Below, in pieces: positions 1 to 11,399 of a DNA stretch of 64,000 nt. The notes under the pieces were generated by a model. That model saw only the letters and a list, made by a program, of their open reading frames with translations. It was not told the DNA's origin and did not search any database. The stretch is from Microcebus murinus. Lineage: Eukaryota > Chordata > Mammalia > Primates > Cheirogaleidae. Each line of letters begins with the position of its first letter. Position 1 is the first letter of the stretch. The DNA lies in the NCBI RefSeq assembly GCF_040939455.1, contig NC_134129.1, forward strand, positions 16,316,001 through 16,380,000, in the 5' to 3' direction. The position numbers were made by a program, and so were the translations under genes.

Positions 1-149
1 AATTAACTTGGAGCCACTTTTATTAACCTTTATTTTGAAAATTATTCATTAGTTACAAATTAACCTTAGAAAGATGCTTAATTAAGAAAGTTTGATAGTC
101 TCTGTTACAGATTATAATCACAGTTAAATTTAAATATCTTCAAACAATC

Positions 150-173
150 GTGTGTGTGTGTGTGTGTGTGTGT
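150..173. repeat. (TG)n microsatellite
   Basis: Uninterrupted TG dinucleotides, about 12 units. Confidence 0.95.
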
Positions 174-951
174 ATGCTTTTTATTACTCTTTGTAATGAA
201 AACAGTAGCTTAAAATAATGTATTGAAGTCATTGCAGTTTAATTCAGACAATGGATAGAATTTTTAAAAACCGTGTTTGATACCTTTGCTATTGACCGAT
301 TTGAGTGCTTATTGGACTCTGTGGATTGGAGGTAGGTCCCTGCCGGGGAACAGTGGTCAGCATTATAAGTTAGGAAGCAGGAAGCTTGGAGCACAGGTGG
401 AATTTTGAAACCTGGCTCCAGGGCAGGGTCAAATGGATGATGATTGCTAAATCCTTCTCCATTTAACCTGAGAACAGAAGTAAGAACACTGGGCTTGAGT
501 GAGAGCAGGTTCAAGCAGAAGATCAATGTTGGTGGACTAACCCCTAGTTGCAGCTCCTAATGATCTTTAACATGTATGGTACACTGGACTGGGACACAAT
601 GAGAAACTAGAGCAGCTCCCGTGTTCTTCTCTTTCTATCCATACCCATCAGAATCATCACTTCCTTCCTAACTAGAACCACTTTTCCTTGTATAGTTTCA
701 GAGTTGGAGAGAAAAACATAGAACTGCTACTAGTCCATTTGTTAGCTTTAAAGGAATAAGAAGGGACTGTCCTTCCTCAAGGCACTCTAGTGCTTCTGCC
801 AGAAAATTGTCATAATCCATATAGAAATCTAGGATGTCTGTGACTTGAATTGTGCTCTCTTAGATGTACAGTGTTCAGCCATCTGGTAACTGCCCTGGAA
901 GTAAAAACTGCATACTGGGAGATGGGCAGAGAAATTATAAAAGCCAATTAA

Positions 952-1317
<366 letters not shown>

Positions 1318-1334
1318 TACTTTGGCTTTCAAAG

Positions 1335-1680
1335 AAAGAAATTCTTAATCCCTTCTGTCCTTTCTTAGTCCTCTGTCTGGCTCTCTCTCCTCCAGATTCT
1401 GCATGGTCTTTACTTCTTCCAGGAAGCTTTCTTTACCTGACATTGTTCTGGATTGGGTAGCCTAGCCCAAATGTATTTTACCATAACATCAGGAATGCTA
1501 TTTACTATCTTCAGCCTGATATCTGTGTTATAATTGTCTGTTTATATGTGTCTATGCCCCACTAGACTCTGAGCGATATAAGGAGATGAACCTTGGTCTT
1601 TGTTCACCTATGTATCCCTTCTGTCAAGCATTCAGTGCCTCACATTTGTTAAGTAAATATAAGAACAAATGGTTGAAGCA
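1335..1680 (+). mobile_element. L2 LINE 3' end
   Basis: Degenerate similarity to the L2 3' end: a phrase like 'ccccactagactctgagc', then 'cttggtctttgttcaccta', then a tail like 'aagtaaatataagaacaaatggttgaa'. The order matches the L2 consensus ending as I remember it. Ancient and highly diverged. Confidence 0.6.
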
Positions 1681-1719
1681 AAGGAAGAGGAAACGCTAAC
1701 AAAAGGGGAACAAGAGATA

Positions 1720-2451
1720 CTGTGTTTCCCCAAAAATGAGACAGGGTCTTATATTTATTTTTCCTCAAGAAGACACCCTAGGGCTTATTTTCAGGGGATG
1801 TGTTTTATTTTTAAGTATGGTACAACAATCTACATTGATTCAAATAGAGTTAATCTTGAGTAACTCTTCTTCTGGAACATCATCATCATTCTCCAAACCC
1901 TGAATTCCATCCTGAATGTCTTGCAACTCTATTTCCTTTAGAACCATTGGCCCCGATCTCTCCTGTGGAGCACTAGAGCTCTCATGGGGCAGATGAGAAG
2001 GGCTGCTCGTGTTCTTTCCCGCTCCACAATGACATGCATGAGAGGGCTGATTGTCATGGCCACGCCCATCACCAGGGCTGATTTTCATAGCCACGCCCAC
2101 AACCAGGGCTGATTTTTCATAGCCACGCCCATTACTAGGGCTGATTTTCATAGCCACACCCATCACTAGGGCTTATTTTCATAGCCACGCCCATCACTAG
2201 GGCTGATTTTCATGGCCACGCCCATCACTAGGGCTGATTTTCATGGCCACGCCCATCACTAGGGCTGATTTTCATAGCCACACCCATCACTAGGGCTGAT
2301 TTTCATAGCCACGCCCATCACTAGGGCTGATTTTTCATAGCCACGCCCATCACTAGGGCTTATTTTCGGGGTAGGGCTTCTATTGCGCACATGCTTAGAA
2401 ATCCTGCTAGGGCTTACTTTATGGGTATGTCTTATTTTTGGGGAAACATGG
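1720..2451 (+). mobile_element. TA-flanked nonautonomous DNA transposon with internal 31-bp array, copy 1
   Basis: The ends are inverted repeats: 5' ctgtgtttccccaaaaatga and, reading the 3' end on the other strand, ccatgtttccccaaaaataa (17 of 20 match, with similarity continuing). TA dinucleotides at 1718-1719 and 2452-2453 fit the target duplication of Tc1/mariner-superfamily elements. The interior has three parts: a unique left segment (about 1740-2040), a tandem array (2059-2367), and a unique right segment with 'attgcgcacatgcttagaaa'. A second copy lies at 16326-16928. The minus-strand frame 2166-1840 ends in an acidic stretch (DDDVPEEELL) and may be residual transposase-type coding. The family name is not known to me. 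Confidence 0.8.
2059..2367. repeat. 31-bp minisatellite inside the transposon, about 10 units
   Basis: Units start at 2059, 2090, 2122, 2153, 2184, 2215, 2246, 2277, 2308 and 2340, so the period is 31 (occasionally 32). Each begins gccacgcccatcactagggc followed by tgattttcata. Variants are tatttt for tgattttt, cacaccc for cacgccc, and an extra T in two units. The array reads as an open frame on the minus strand because 31 bp shifts frame only slowly. Confidence 0.95.
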
Positions 2452-3297
2452 TAGATGAGACACAAATACATTTGATTTCATTAAGTTGACATGTTTAAAC
2501 ACTGTTTCTGTCGGACCCACCCAATGGGCAGCCTCTTCACAGAGCACTGAGAACAATGGTCTAGAAGGCTCCGCCCTCGGATGCCACTTGTTTAGCCTGG
2601 TCGGTATTCCTTTCCCCCTCCCCAGGTCCCTCTTCTAGGCTGATGACAGGAAGCAGAGGTGGTTTTGGGTGTGGGTGGAGTGAGGGCACCCCTGTGTTGG
2701 CTCAATGGTCCACTGGCCAAGGTAACAGTCCTGTTTCCTCCAAGAGGCATCTCATCAATTTACTCCCAGAAAGCTCAAAGAGGCTAAGGAGGGTTTCAGT
2801 AATGGGCTTCAACTATGTATTATAGTCTACCAGTTCACAAAAACAGATTTCCTTTGGGCATTATCCCTATTACTGATTTAAAAATCTGTCCGGTATTTTT
2901 AGACCTGGCAAAATATATTCTACTTATGCTCTGAGTTGCAGACTTTTGAAAGAAGTTGCTTGTAGTAGACACGTTTCTAGTTTGACTGTATTATTTAATT
3001 TAAACCTAAGTATTCCATGATATGTTTTTATCAAGGTGCATTCTATTATTATCTTGAACGCTGAGAGCCCTTTCTTAACTGAATGAACCTGCTCTATAAA
3101 ATAAAGTGAAAGATATCATTTAAACAGATAGAAAAATGATTGGAAGTTGGCAACTGTGTGGTGGGTAGAGAGATGTGAAGAATGGAATGGGGGGAAAAAC
3201 CATCACTATGGTTATAAATTCACAGTCTTGGTGTTAGACCTTTACTGAATAAATCAGGAAGTCAGGGATTTGGAAGAAGATTCCATATGTGTTATAA

Positions 3298-3797
3298 GAC
3301 TTTTCCAAAACTGAAGAAAAACATAAATCCTCAGACACAGGAAAATACAATGTATACCAACAGGACAAATATAAGGAAATTTAGAAATAGATATTATAAC
3401 ATTCCAATAAAATTGTTAAACACACACACACCCACAGAAATATGAAACACAGCCAAGAAAAATGGATCACATACCAAGGAATTGGCATTACAGTGACTAC
3501 AGATGTATCAATAACAACAATATAAGCTAGATATAAGAGAATAAATAATAACATCATAGTATTAGTCATCTTTGTGCACTTAACTCTTGTTACAGTGCCA
3601 AATACATTCCAAAGTGCTCAGAAAATGCTGTTCAAATAAATCAACTCTATTTTCCATCTCTACTTCAATAAATGATTTAATTAGACACTGGAAAGAATGA
3701 AATGAGACTTACATTAATGAAATCTGAAATTGGCTTATTTCCTTATTTTGTTAGAGTGCTGGCGTGGAGGCAATAGTAAATTCACCACCAAGGTAGG
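3298..3797 (-). repeat. Left arm of a ~490-bp inverted duplication
   Basis: The reverse complement of this segment aligns along its length with 4888-5367. Blocks such as cacaaagatgactaatact, gcattttctgagcactt, gatacatctg(t/c)agtcactg and gtttttcttcagttttgga are shared in the same order. By eye the arms are roughly 85 percent identical, with a few small indels. Homology stops sharply on both sides. I do not recognise it as a known interspersed family. It contains a (CA)n tract at 3419-3433. Confidence 0.85.
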
Positions 3798-4887
3798 ACC
3801 AGGGAACTTTGAAATCCTCTTGTGCAATTTTCCCATTTTATAGATGAGGAGAGAGGCAAAGTGACACATCCAAAGTCAGTGAAATTACTCGTCTTATCTG
3901 CTAGTTAAGTGCTTTTCCATTTTTGACACTGTTGTGGCCTATAGACATGTAGTCTGATAAAACTTTTAGGGAGGCAAATTTAAAGATGCCAGTGTATTCT
4001 AAATTAATCATTGATCTTTTTTTACTTTAAATCTTTTCTGAAAAAAAGACAAGCCATAAATAGACAAATTAATAACAGATATATATCTGATTCATCATAA
4101 TATTTCAATTAACTTAGGAGTTAATTTCAGTCAACAATGAATGCTAAAGAAAAATGAAAAGATTTCAGAAGTACATGATTATGTAAACTCATTGAAATTA
4201 CTTGCAGATTAATTATTTAGTTCCATGTACAAATAAAATTTTTAATTTAGTTGGACTTTTGGGGTTCTATTTGAAGAGTTTAGAAAACAATGCAATTTTG
4301 TCTCCAGTGAATTTGAACATCTGATTTCACAGTCCCTAGAAGCAGGAAATTCAAAAATCCAAACCAAGCTAAACTATATCACATTCCATGGCTTTGTTTT
4401 AATAAATAAAATTTATTTCTATACTAATATAATAATATTTGCTTTTTACTTAAGTAGAAAAATTATTAACTCAGAAAGTGATTTGGAGTGTTTCTATTTG
4501 GTAGGTACCCTATGAATTCCTGTATTTCAATTCAGACTCCTGTGGAATTCTGTGGGGAAGGCTCAAATATGTGGCCATTGTGGGGGGGGGGGAAGTTTTG
4601 ACTGTAGTCAGCAGAACGTGAAACCCCAGAGCGATCTGAAAGTGGAGCTGAGTCAGACTTTCTGTCATCAATATGGTGCAGTGGCCCTTCACAAACGTGC
4701 AAAACAATCGCCCATGCTGCATTGCATGGGCAGAGACATTCTCGTGGGTGATATGAATCTTTACTACGAACAAAAACATTCCATGCTGACAACAGTGAAT
4801 AAACGGCATTTCTTTTGACTGAAGAGAAAGGGTGAGGTGTAGGGGGCGTGGGGAATCACTGTTTCATATCAGCAGATGTTTTTCACT

Positions 4888-5367
4888 TTGTGGTGAATAT
4901 ACTATTTGCACCCTCCTCCACCCCAGGACTCTAACAAAATAAGGAAATAAGCCAATTTCAGATTTCATTAATGTAAGTCTCATTTCATTCTTCCCAGCGC
5001 CTAATGTAATCATTTGTCGAAGTAGAGATGGAGAATAGAGTCGATTTATTTGACCAGCATTTTCTGAGCACTTTTGGAATATGTTTGGCACTATAATAGG
5101 AGCTAAGTGCACAAAGATGACTAATACTTTGATGATATTATTTACTGTGTTCTATCTAGTTTATACTGTTGCTATTGATACATCTGCAGTCACTGTAATG
5201 CCAATTCCTTTGTATGCAATCCATTTTTCTTTTCATTGTAATGCTATAATGTCTCATTTCATTGTAATGTTATAATGTCTCATTCTAGATTTCCTTGTAT
5301 TGGCCCTGTTTGGTATACATTGTATTTCCTGTGTCTGTGGATTTATGTTTTTCTTCAGTTTTGGAAC
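4888..5367 (+). repeat. Right arm of the ~490-bp inverted duplication
   Basis: Inverted partner of 3298-3797, separated from it by about 1.09 kb. This arm carries a private 26-bp tandem duplication (5232-5257 and 5258-5283, one mismatch) that the left arm lacks. A frame starting ATG ACT AAT ACT is open in both arms for about 38 codons, but all eleven differing codons there change the amino acid, so it is not a conserved protein. Confidence 0.85.
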
Positions 5368-5421
5368 ATTCTCCTATATTATCTCACCAAGTATTATATC
5401 TCTTCCTCTAGTTTTACATTT

Positions 5422-5562
5422 TTTAAATTTATTTTTATTTTTTAGAGACAGTCTAACTATGTTGCCCAGGCTAGACTTGAACTCCTGGGCTCAAGTGGTC
5501 CTCCTGCTTCAGCCTCCCAAGTAACTGGGATTACAGGCATGCACGACTGAGCCTGGCTATTT
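5422..5562 (-). mobile_element. Alu monomer or old Alu fragment, antisense
   Basis: T-rich start, then gttgcccaggctag, actcctgggctcaagtg, gcctcccaagtaactggg and gcctggct. Only one arm (about 140 bp) is present, as in FLAM/FRAM monomers or a truncated Alu. Confidence 0.8.
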
Positions 5563-5929
5563 TCTCTATTTTTTTTATTCTGGAACATTAGTTAAACATG
5601 TTTTAGACCTTCTCATTCAATATTCTTTTCACATTTTTTGTCTTTTCTTTTTTTGGCATAGTTTTATTAATATCTTCAGCTTTGTACTCTATTTTACTAT
5701 TTTTCTCTTTACTGTTTGAAATTAGTATTTGAACTTTTAATTATTTTGTTTTTATTCTTCATTTCTTTGAACATTTCATATATAGTTAGTTTATATTCTT
5801 TAATTGATAATTCCACTATTGAAGTCACTGGGATCTGAATCTGTGGTATGATGTGTGTATATCTCTGTATTGTATCGGAGAGGCGTGAAAGTGTGGAGTT
5901 GTTGTATGTGATCAAAGTTAAGGAATTAT

Positions 5930-6359
5930 CAGCTTGAAATCGCTTGTTATAACTATAAGATGTTTTATGTAAGCCTCATGGAAACTACACAGCAAAACTC
6001 TATAGTAGATGCACAAAATATAAATAGAAGGAATTCAGAGCATACCAATACAGAAAACTACAAACTACACAGGAAGATAGCAAGAGAGGAAAAAGAAACA
6101 AAGTGCCTATAAAACAACCAGCAAACAAATGACAAAATGGCAGTAGTGAGTCTTTATCAGTAATTACTTAGGATATAAATGGATTAAATTTTCTAATAAA
6201 AAGACACAGAGTAACTGAATGAATTAAAAACACTAGACCCAACTATATGCTACCTCTAAGAGACTCACCTCACTTTTAAGGACACAAATAGACTGAAAGT
6301 GAAGGGATAGACAAAGATATTCTACACAAATGGAAATCAAAAAAGACCAGGGGTAGCTA
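5930..6359 (+). mobile_element. L1 ORF2 5' region fragment, sense, part 1
   Basis: Recognisable L1 phrases in order: ataagatgttttatgtaagc, gcaagagaggaaaaag, aaatggcagtagt, tggattaaatttt, agacccaactatatgctacc, aagtgaagggatag and gtagctata. They come from the L1 inter-ORF/5' ORF2 region. The copy is decayed and noncoding. It resumes at 6910 after the transposon. Confidence 0.8.
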
Positions 6360-6361
6360 TA

Positions 6362-6907
6362 CAGACAGTCCCTAACTTATGATGGTTCAACTTATGATTT
6401 TTTTACTTTATGATAGTACAAAAGTGATACACATTGAGTATACTCATTGACTTATGATGGAGCTATGTCCAGATAAACCCATCGTAAGTTGAAAATATTG
6501 TAAGTCGAAGATGTACTTTCAATTTAAAATATTTTAAAATATTAAAAATGTTTCAATTAAATATTTCAATTTAAAATATTTCAAAATATTAAAAATATTT
6601 CAATTAATATTTCAATTTAAAATATTTTAAAATATTAAAAATATTTCAAGTAAATATCTCAATTAATATTCAATTTAAAATATTTTAAAATATTTCAATT
6701 AATATTCCAATTTAAAATATTTTAAAATATTAAAAATATTTCAATTAAATATTTCAATTAATATTCAATTTAAAATATTTTAAAATATTTCAATTAATAT
6801 TTCAATTTAAAATATTTTAAATTGAAAGTACATCTTCGACTTATAACATTTTTAACTTATGATGGGTTTATCTGGACATAGCTCCATCATAAGTCAAGGA
6901 GCATCTG
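6362..6907 (+). mobile_element. Tigger-like (TcMar) MITE, rearranged, inserted in L1
   Basis: TA at 6360-6361 and 6908-6909 flanks the element, and the L1 sequence is continuous across it (gtagctaTA...TActtatatcag), so the insertion is certain. The termini are cagacagtccctaacttatg and, on the other strand, cagatgctccttgacttatg. They match the 'acttatgatgg' Tigger-type MITEs common in primates. The interior is abnormal. After a normal left end comes an inverted copy of the right end (about 6447-6530), then an AT-rich array, then the normal right end (about 6817-6907). Confidence 0.85.
6520..6825. repeat. AT-rich tandem array within the MITE
   Basis: Seven units beginning caatttaaaatattt, with lengths alternating between about 37, 46 and 58 bp. 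They are built from the modules caatttaaaatatttt, aaaatattaaaaat and atttcaattaatattt. The array is almost entirely A and T apart from the single C or G per module. Confidence 0.9.
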
Positions 6908-6909
6908 TA

Positions 6910-7006
6910 CTTATATCAGAAAAATAGACTTTAAGTCCAAAACTGTAAAGAGACAAAGAAAGACATTATATAATGATAAAGGGTGAATTCATCAAGGGAT
7001 GTAACA
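6910..7006 (+). mobile_element. L1 ORF2 fragment, sense, part 2
   Basis: Continuation of the L1 at 5930-6359 after the MITE: ttatatcag, aaatagactttaagtcc, aactgtaaagagacaaaga, attatataatgataaaggg. It ends at the Alu at about 7007. Confidence 0.85.
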
Positions 7007-7263
7007 ATTGCTCTGTCACCCAGGCTAGAGTGCTGTGGCATCATCATAGCTCACTGCAACCTCAAACTCCTGGGCTCAAGTGATCCTCCTGCCTCAGCCT
7101 CCTGAGCAGCTGGAACTACAGCCATGCGCCACCATGCTTGGCTATTTGTTTAAATTTTTTGTAGAGACAGGGTCTCACTCTTGCTCAGGCTGGTCTTAAA
7201 CTCCTGGCCTCAAGCGATCATCCCGTGTCACTGGCCTCCCACAGTGCTAGGAGTAGAGGGGTG
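7007..7263 (-). mobile_element. Older Alu, antisense
   Basis: Begins ttgctctgtcacccaggcta without a long poly-T and ends cctcccacagtgctaggag. It lacks the ttggccaattaattt segment, having tttaaattttttgtagagac instead, so it looks older (AluJ-like) than most others here. Confidence 0.9.
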
Positions 7264-8940
7264 AGTCTCTTCTCTTCTTTTTTAAATGCAGACTTCTCTT
7301 AGAAAAGTTCAGCCATCCACTGATTCATTTTTTGGAGGAGGAATAACCAGTTCATTTGTTGGTCCTGGGAAGAAGCCAGTGAGTTCTGCATGGAAACAAG
7401 GGAGGCCCAAAGTCAGAGAAAGGAAGGTAGAGACCACTAAAGGCCAATTTGCTGCCTTCACATTTTGCCTTTGGGCTCCCATTCCAGTGCTCAGGCCTTC
7501 CCTGGAGTTTGTCCAGACTTCCCCTTTGGAACAGAGAACATTCCAGAATTGCTTTTAAATAGGCTGGTCTAGCCTGCAGGGCTTCTGGCTCAGACGCTTC
7601 TAGGAGGGGACTCTAGAGCTTTGTCCTGGCTCCACTGAGCTGGCAGTTTCTGCAGACTGGCCATGAACGTGAGTAGAATCTCCACGTTGCTGGTCTCTCT
7701 CAGAAGGGAGGCCGAGGCCTTGGCCATGGAAGTGCCCTTCTGCTTACTTCCCAAACAGTGATATGAGATGCGTTGAAGCAGCACTTGAGCTAACATCCTG
7801 GCTTTCACAGGCCTTCGTTACTGGCTCTTTTCTCCCTCCTCCCCAAACATTCAGTCGTCTTCGCTTTGTTCTGCAGATCCTGGAGGTCAAATTCGAGCAC
7901 AGGCTTAGGAGTGCAGTATCACAGTCTCCATTTGGATAGCTAAAATTTATATTTTCTTCCTCTCCCATATCCCTTAATTCGCCGAAATGCAGCTCCTTTG
8001 CCGAAGTCAGCAAAATGACATCACTCTGTTGCCTGCTCAGAGTTGCAGAATTGCTGCTCAGCCAGGTTCAAAAGCAAGCAAGCAAGGAAGGAAGAAAAAA
8101 AAAAAGCAGGCTTTTAGATAACTTACACATTCTTTGGACTATTTTGTAATGGGGGCAGAATTTACCCAGAGCTCAAGCAAAGAGTGGACGCGTTGGGTTG
8201 GCACCAACTGCAGGAGCGTGAATATTTTCATAGAGGCTTTGGGAAGCCCAGCTTCGACCCGTTTTTATCATTTTTATTGGCTCTCTTGATGATAGACAAA
8301 CAGGCCTAACCTGGGGCCAACAGAACCGTCAGGAAATTTAGGTCATGGATAGTTGCATTTTAAAAACTCTTGGTTTTTAGAGGCCACTCAATCATTGTAA
8401 TTGATTGATGATAACATGACAACAGGACCTCCTAAATCATGAAAGGTGGCCAGATAAAGACAAATGGCCGGCGGTTTTGTTGGATGCACACGTTTGCAAC
8501 TCCCCGGGGTGTTATGTTCTGCTCTCTGAAGAAGTCGCTGGTCCCTTGTTTCATGCGACTTACAGCTCAGCTGGCCTGTTTACAGCAAACAGCCTCTGAA
8601 ACTTGGCAGTTCTGTTTGAAGCACTGCATAACATCATTTCCCGAGAGACGGGGGGAAAAAAAAAAACATTGCAAAAAAAGTTTATATCCCTCCTAAAACA
8701 CATGTGTGCTCTGAACTGAACAGCCATTGAAAGTGGTTCTTTCCATCTTTCTCTGAAATCGAGGCCTTTCCTATCCTCCTTGGCCAGCGGTGCTTGTAGC
8801 TGAATTAGATTATTTGATGAATCCTGTAAGCTTCTTATGTTTTCCTGCTCTTGCTTTGGATAAATGCTAATCTGTAATAAGAACTCTAAGTAGATAGCTC
8901 TGTTCCTCCCAGGACACAGGAAATATGGCCTGCTTTAATG

Positions 8941-9515
8941 GCATTTTAAAAACGTTTTATTGAAGTAAAATATAATATAGAAAAGTACAACTCAATGAAT
9001 TTTTACTAACTGAAGACAGCTGTGTAATCAGTACCTAAATCAACCTGGACGGTTACCAGCAACCCTGCGAGCCCACTGCCCTGCCTCCCAGTGACTCCCT
9101 TCCCCCACGGGGTAGGGACTTCTAAAAACATAGTTTCCCCTGGTTTCTGTATTTTGCATAAATGGAATTATATAAATGTTCTTTTTATTTTTCTGGCCTC
9201 TTTCATTCAACATTATATTTCTGAGTCATCTGTATTATTGTTTTAGGAAATGATAGGTCATTCGTTCCTGTTGCTGTGTGGTATTCCATCATGAGAATGA
9301 ATATACCACATCTTTCTCTCTACTGGCATTTCCAATTGGAGAGAAAATTGTAGAATCTGTTTTCCTTTCTTTGAGGACTTCACCATTTCTAACCACCAGG
9401 GAATCATACGCTCCACAGATACAGAATGCCAACTGATACCCCTTAACAGGATAAATTCTGGGAAACACGTTCATACCTTGAGATTGGACTCTATGTTTAT
9501 TTACATCGGTTTATT
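8941..9515 (-). mobile_element. L1M 3' end, antisense
   Basis: Order of phrases matches antisense L1M: cgttttattgaagtaaaata, agtacaactcaatgaattttt, a C-rich stretch cagtgactcccttccccc, tgcataaatggaattatata, ctttcattcaacatta and tgtggtattccatcatgaga. Diverged. Confidence 0.75.
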
Positions 9516-10079
9516 CTCTTTATTAAGTCTTCTTGGTGCGTTCTTCTAACTGTCTCACCCATCACTTATGCCATTATTTTGCTCACTCCAGAATCCTTCC
9601 ATTAGTTCTAGTCTCCTTTCTCTCTGTCCTGGGCTTAGGCATCCCCCTTTCTGAAATATTTATATATATCCCATTTCACACCATTTCTGTCCTCCCTATT
9701 ATCTCCTTTGAACCAGCTCCTCCTTCTCTGAACCTTTGTCTAAAAATCTTGAAATAATTCTAGGCTCTTCTCTTTCTCTCATACTCCATGTTCAGTCCAT
9801 CAGCAAACCATGCTGGCTTTAACTTCAGAAGCTTTCCAAATCCAACCAGTTCACACTCCCTCCCATGCGCCTCCCTTGGTCCAAAACCCCATCGTTTCTC
9901 ACTTGGTTTATTGAAATTGCTTTCCATCTCCCTGCTTCTATCTTTGCCCTGCTGGAGTTTATTCTCTCTGCTGCAGCCTAAGTGACAGCCTTTTAAAACA
10001 GGTAAGATCACACTGGTTATCTGCTCAGACCCCCCTGTCACTTCCATCTTGGGAGACAGGCGAATGTTCTACCAATGGG

Positions 10080-10330
10080 CCAGCTACAGGGCCCTCACTC
10101 ATCTAGCCCCTTCTCTGCCTCTTGTCTTACCACCTTGCCTTCAGCTTCCCTTGCTATGAGCACTGAGCCTGCCTAGACAACGTCCACACCACGGATCTAG
10201 CACCAGCCTCTCCCTGCCTCTTCTCATCTGAAGCCCACGCCATAGTCTCAGTCTATTGTCTTTCAATCAGCTCCTTTTAGAGACATTGTCTACCCTCTTT
10301 GATGACTTCAGGATCTGATTCGTTTTTGTG
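10080..10330 (+). mobile_element. L2-like remnant
   Basis: C/T-rich text resembling the L2 3' region (catctagccccttctctgcc, ccttgctatgagcac, cttctcatctgaagcc). Weak; could be unrelated pyrimidine-rich intron. Confidence 0.35.
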
Positions 10331-10861
10331 CATATCTTTTTGGTACATCCAATCCTTTCCCACATAGTAGTAGGTACACATAGAAAATGATGCTATTTCT
10401 ACAGTACTACTGGGTTGGCAGAACTGCAGGCCATTGGCCCAGGGTCACTGGCTGCTGAGACCCCAGCCAGCTGTCACTAGGGCATGGGAGAGGTTGAACA
10501 TGGCATGGTGACATCCTGGTTGGAAAAGTCTGCCTTAATTTTTGTGGAACCACACATCCCTCCACTGGAGGCATAAACTTTGACTGAGGTTCTGGGGTCC
10601 CTCGTGTCCACTCTTAAGTTGCTGAAAGTGAGTAGATTACCTGTGCTCTGTTATGTCATTCTAGAACATTGATAGTCCTACCTCTGTTGAGTTTTCCTCC
10701 TGCTCCTCCTGCTCTCGTGTGATTTACCTATTGTCTCATGAGCTGGGTCCCCTTGACTATTTGTCAGAATCAGCCCTGTGCCAACGGATTCTAGATTCCC
10801 CTTCCCCGCAAACTCTGGTTTTCCTGTGACTGGGAAACACTGGAGAAGAAATGAATAGTGG

Positions 10862-11040
10862 GCCAGATACTGGTTTTAGGGGAAGACAGTCTTGGGTTGG
10901 ATCCCAGCTCAACCACTCACCCGCTGCTCTCCTTGACAAGTGACCTTTCTCAACCTCAATTTTCTCCTCTGAAATAATAACACCTACGTCACAGGGTAAG
11001 TAGGAGGATTAAATTAGATCATCTATATTTATGTCTTTAT
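10862..11040 (+). mobile_element. MIR SINE, sense
   Basis: agtcttgggttggatcccag, then actcacccgctg, ccttgacaagtgacctttct and caacctcaattttctcctct, then aggaggattaaattaga. This is the MIR order from tRNA-like head to conserved core. Confidence 0.75.
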
Positions 11041-11089
11041 AAATGTTTATTTTTCTTCTCTTTTTCTAATGTCAGCTACTTCGTGGTAG

Positions 11090-11384
11090 AAACGAGTCTA
11101 GTTTCAACACCAATTATGTTTAAGGAACTGAGCGAGGTCCTGGAGGTGGCGTTAGGAGTAAGATGTGGTTCTGGCCACCAAGGATTTTTCAGTCTTAGAA
11201 GGGAACTAGACATGAATAAATGATTAAATTCAGGGTGAGAAGAGCCATGGTCGAGGGCTCTCTGGAATCACAAAATAGGTACATTTAAGCCCTCTAGGGA
11301 AGGTCAGAGGTGATGCTTGAGTTGAATCTTGAGACAGGTGGAGAAGAGGGAAAAGAACATTCTAGGCGGGAGATAAGCCTGTAC
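11090..11384 (-). mobile_element. L2 LINE, antisense, part 1
   Basis: Resembles antisense L2: gggaactagacatgaataaa, gatgcttgagttgaatcttg, gaacattctaggcggga, acaaaagcacagaggca. Interrupted by the Alu at 11400 and continues after it. Confidence 0.6.
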
Positions 11385-11399
11385 AAAAGCACAGAGGCA

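Noticed and set aside
4510..4818. Overlapping ~90-codon frames on both strands around a G run
   Set aside because: No recognisable domain, and they interrupt the spacer of the inverted duplication. The poly-G tract (4580-4590) makes the frame unreliable.
3381..5275. Shared peptide MTNTxMxLFxxxYLxYxVxIDTS in both arms of the inverted duplication
   Set aside because: All eleven codon differences in the best-aligned 38 codons are non-synonymous and none are synonymous, so there is no sign of protein conservation. It is a by-product of DNA homology.
10030..10096. tRNA-like text on the minus strand (tagctggcccattggtagaa, ttcgcctgtctccc)
   Set aside because: It has a D-arm and anticodon-arm flavour of tRNA-Gly/Asp, but no B-box (GGTTCRANTCC), no matching acceptor stem and no terminator. 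At best it is a decayed tRNA-derived fragment.
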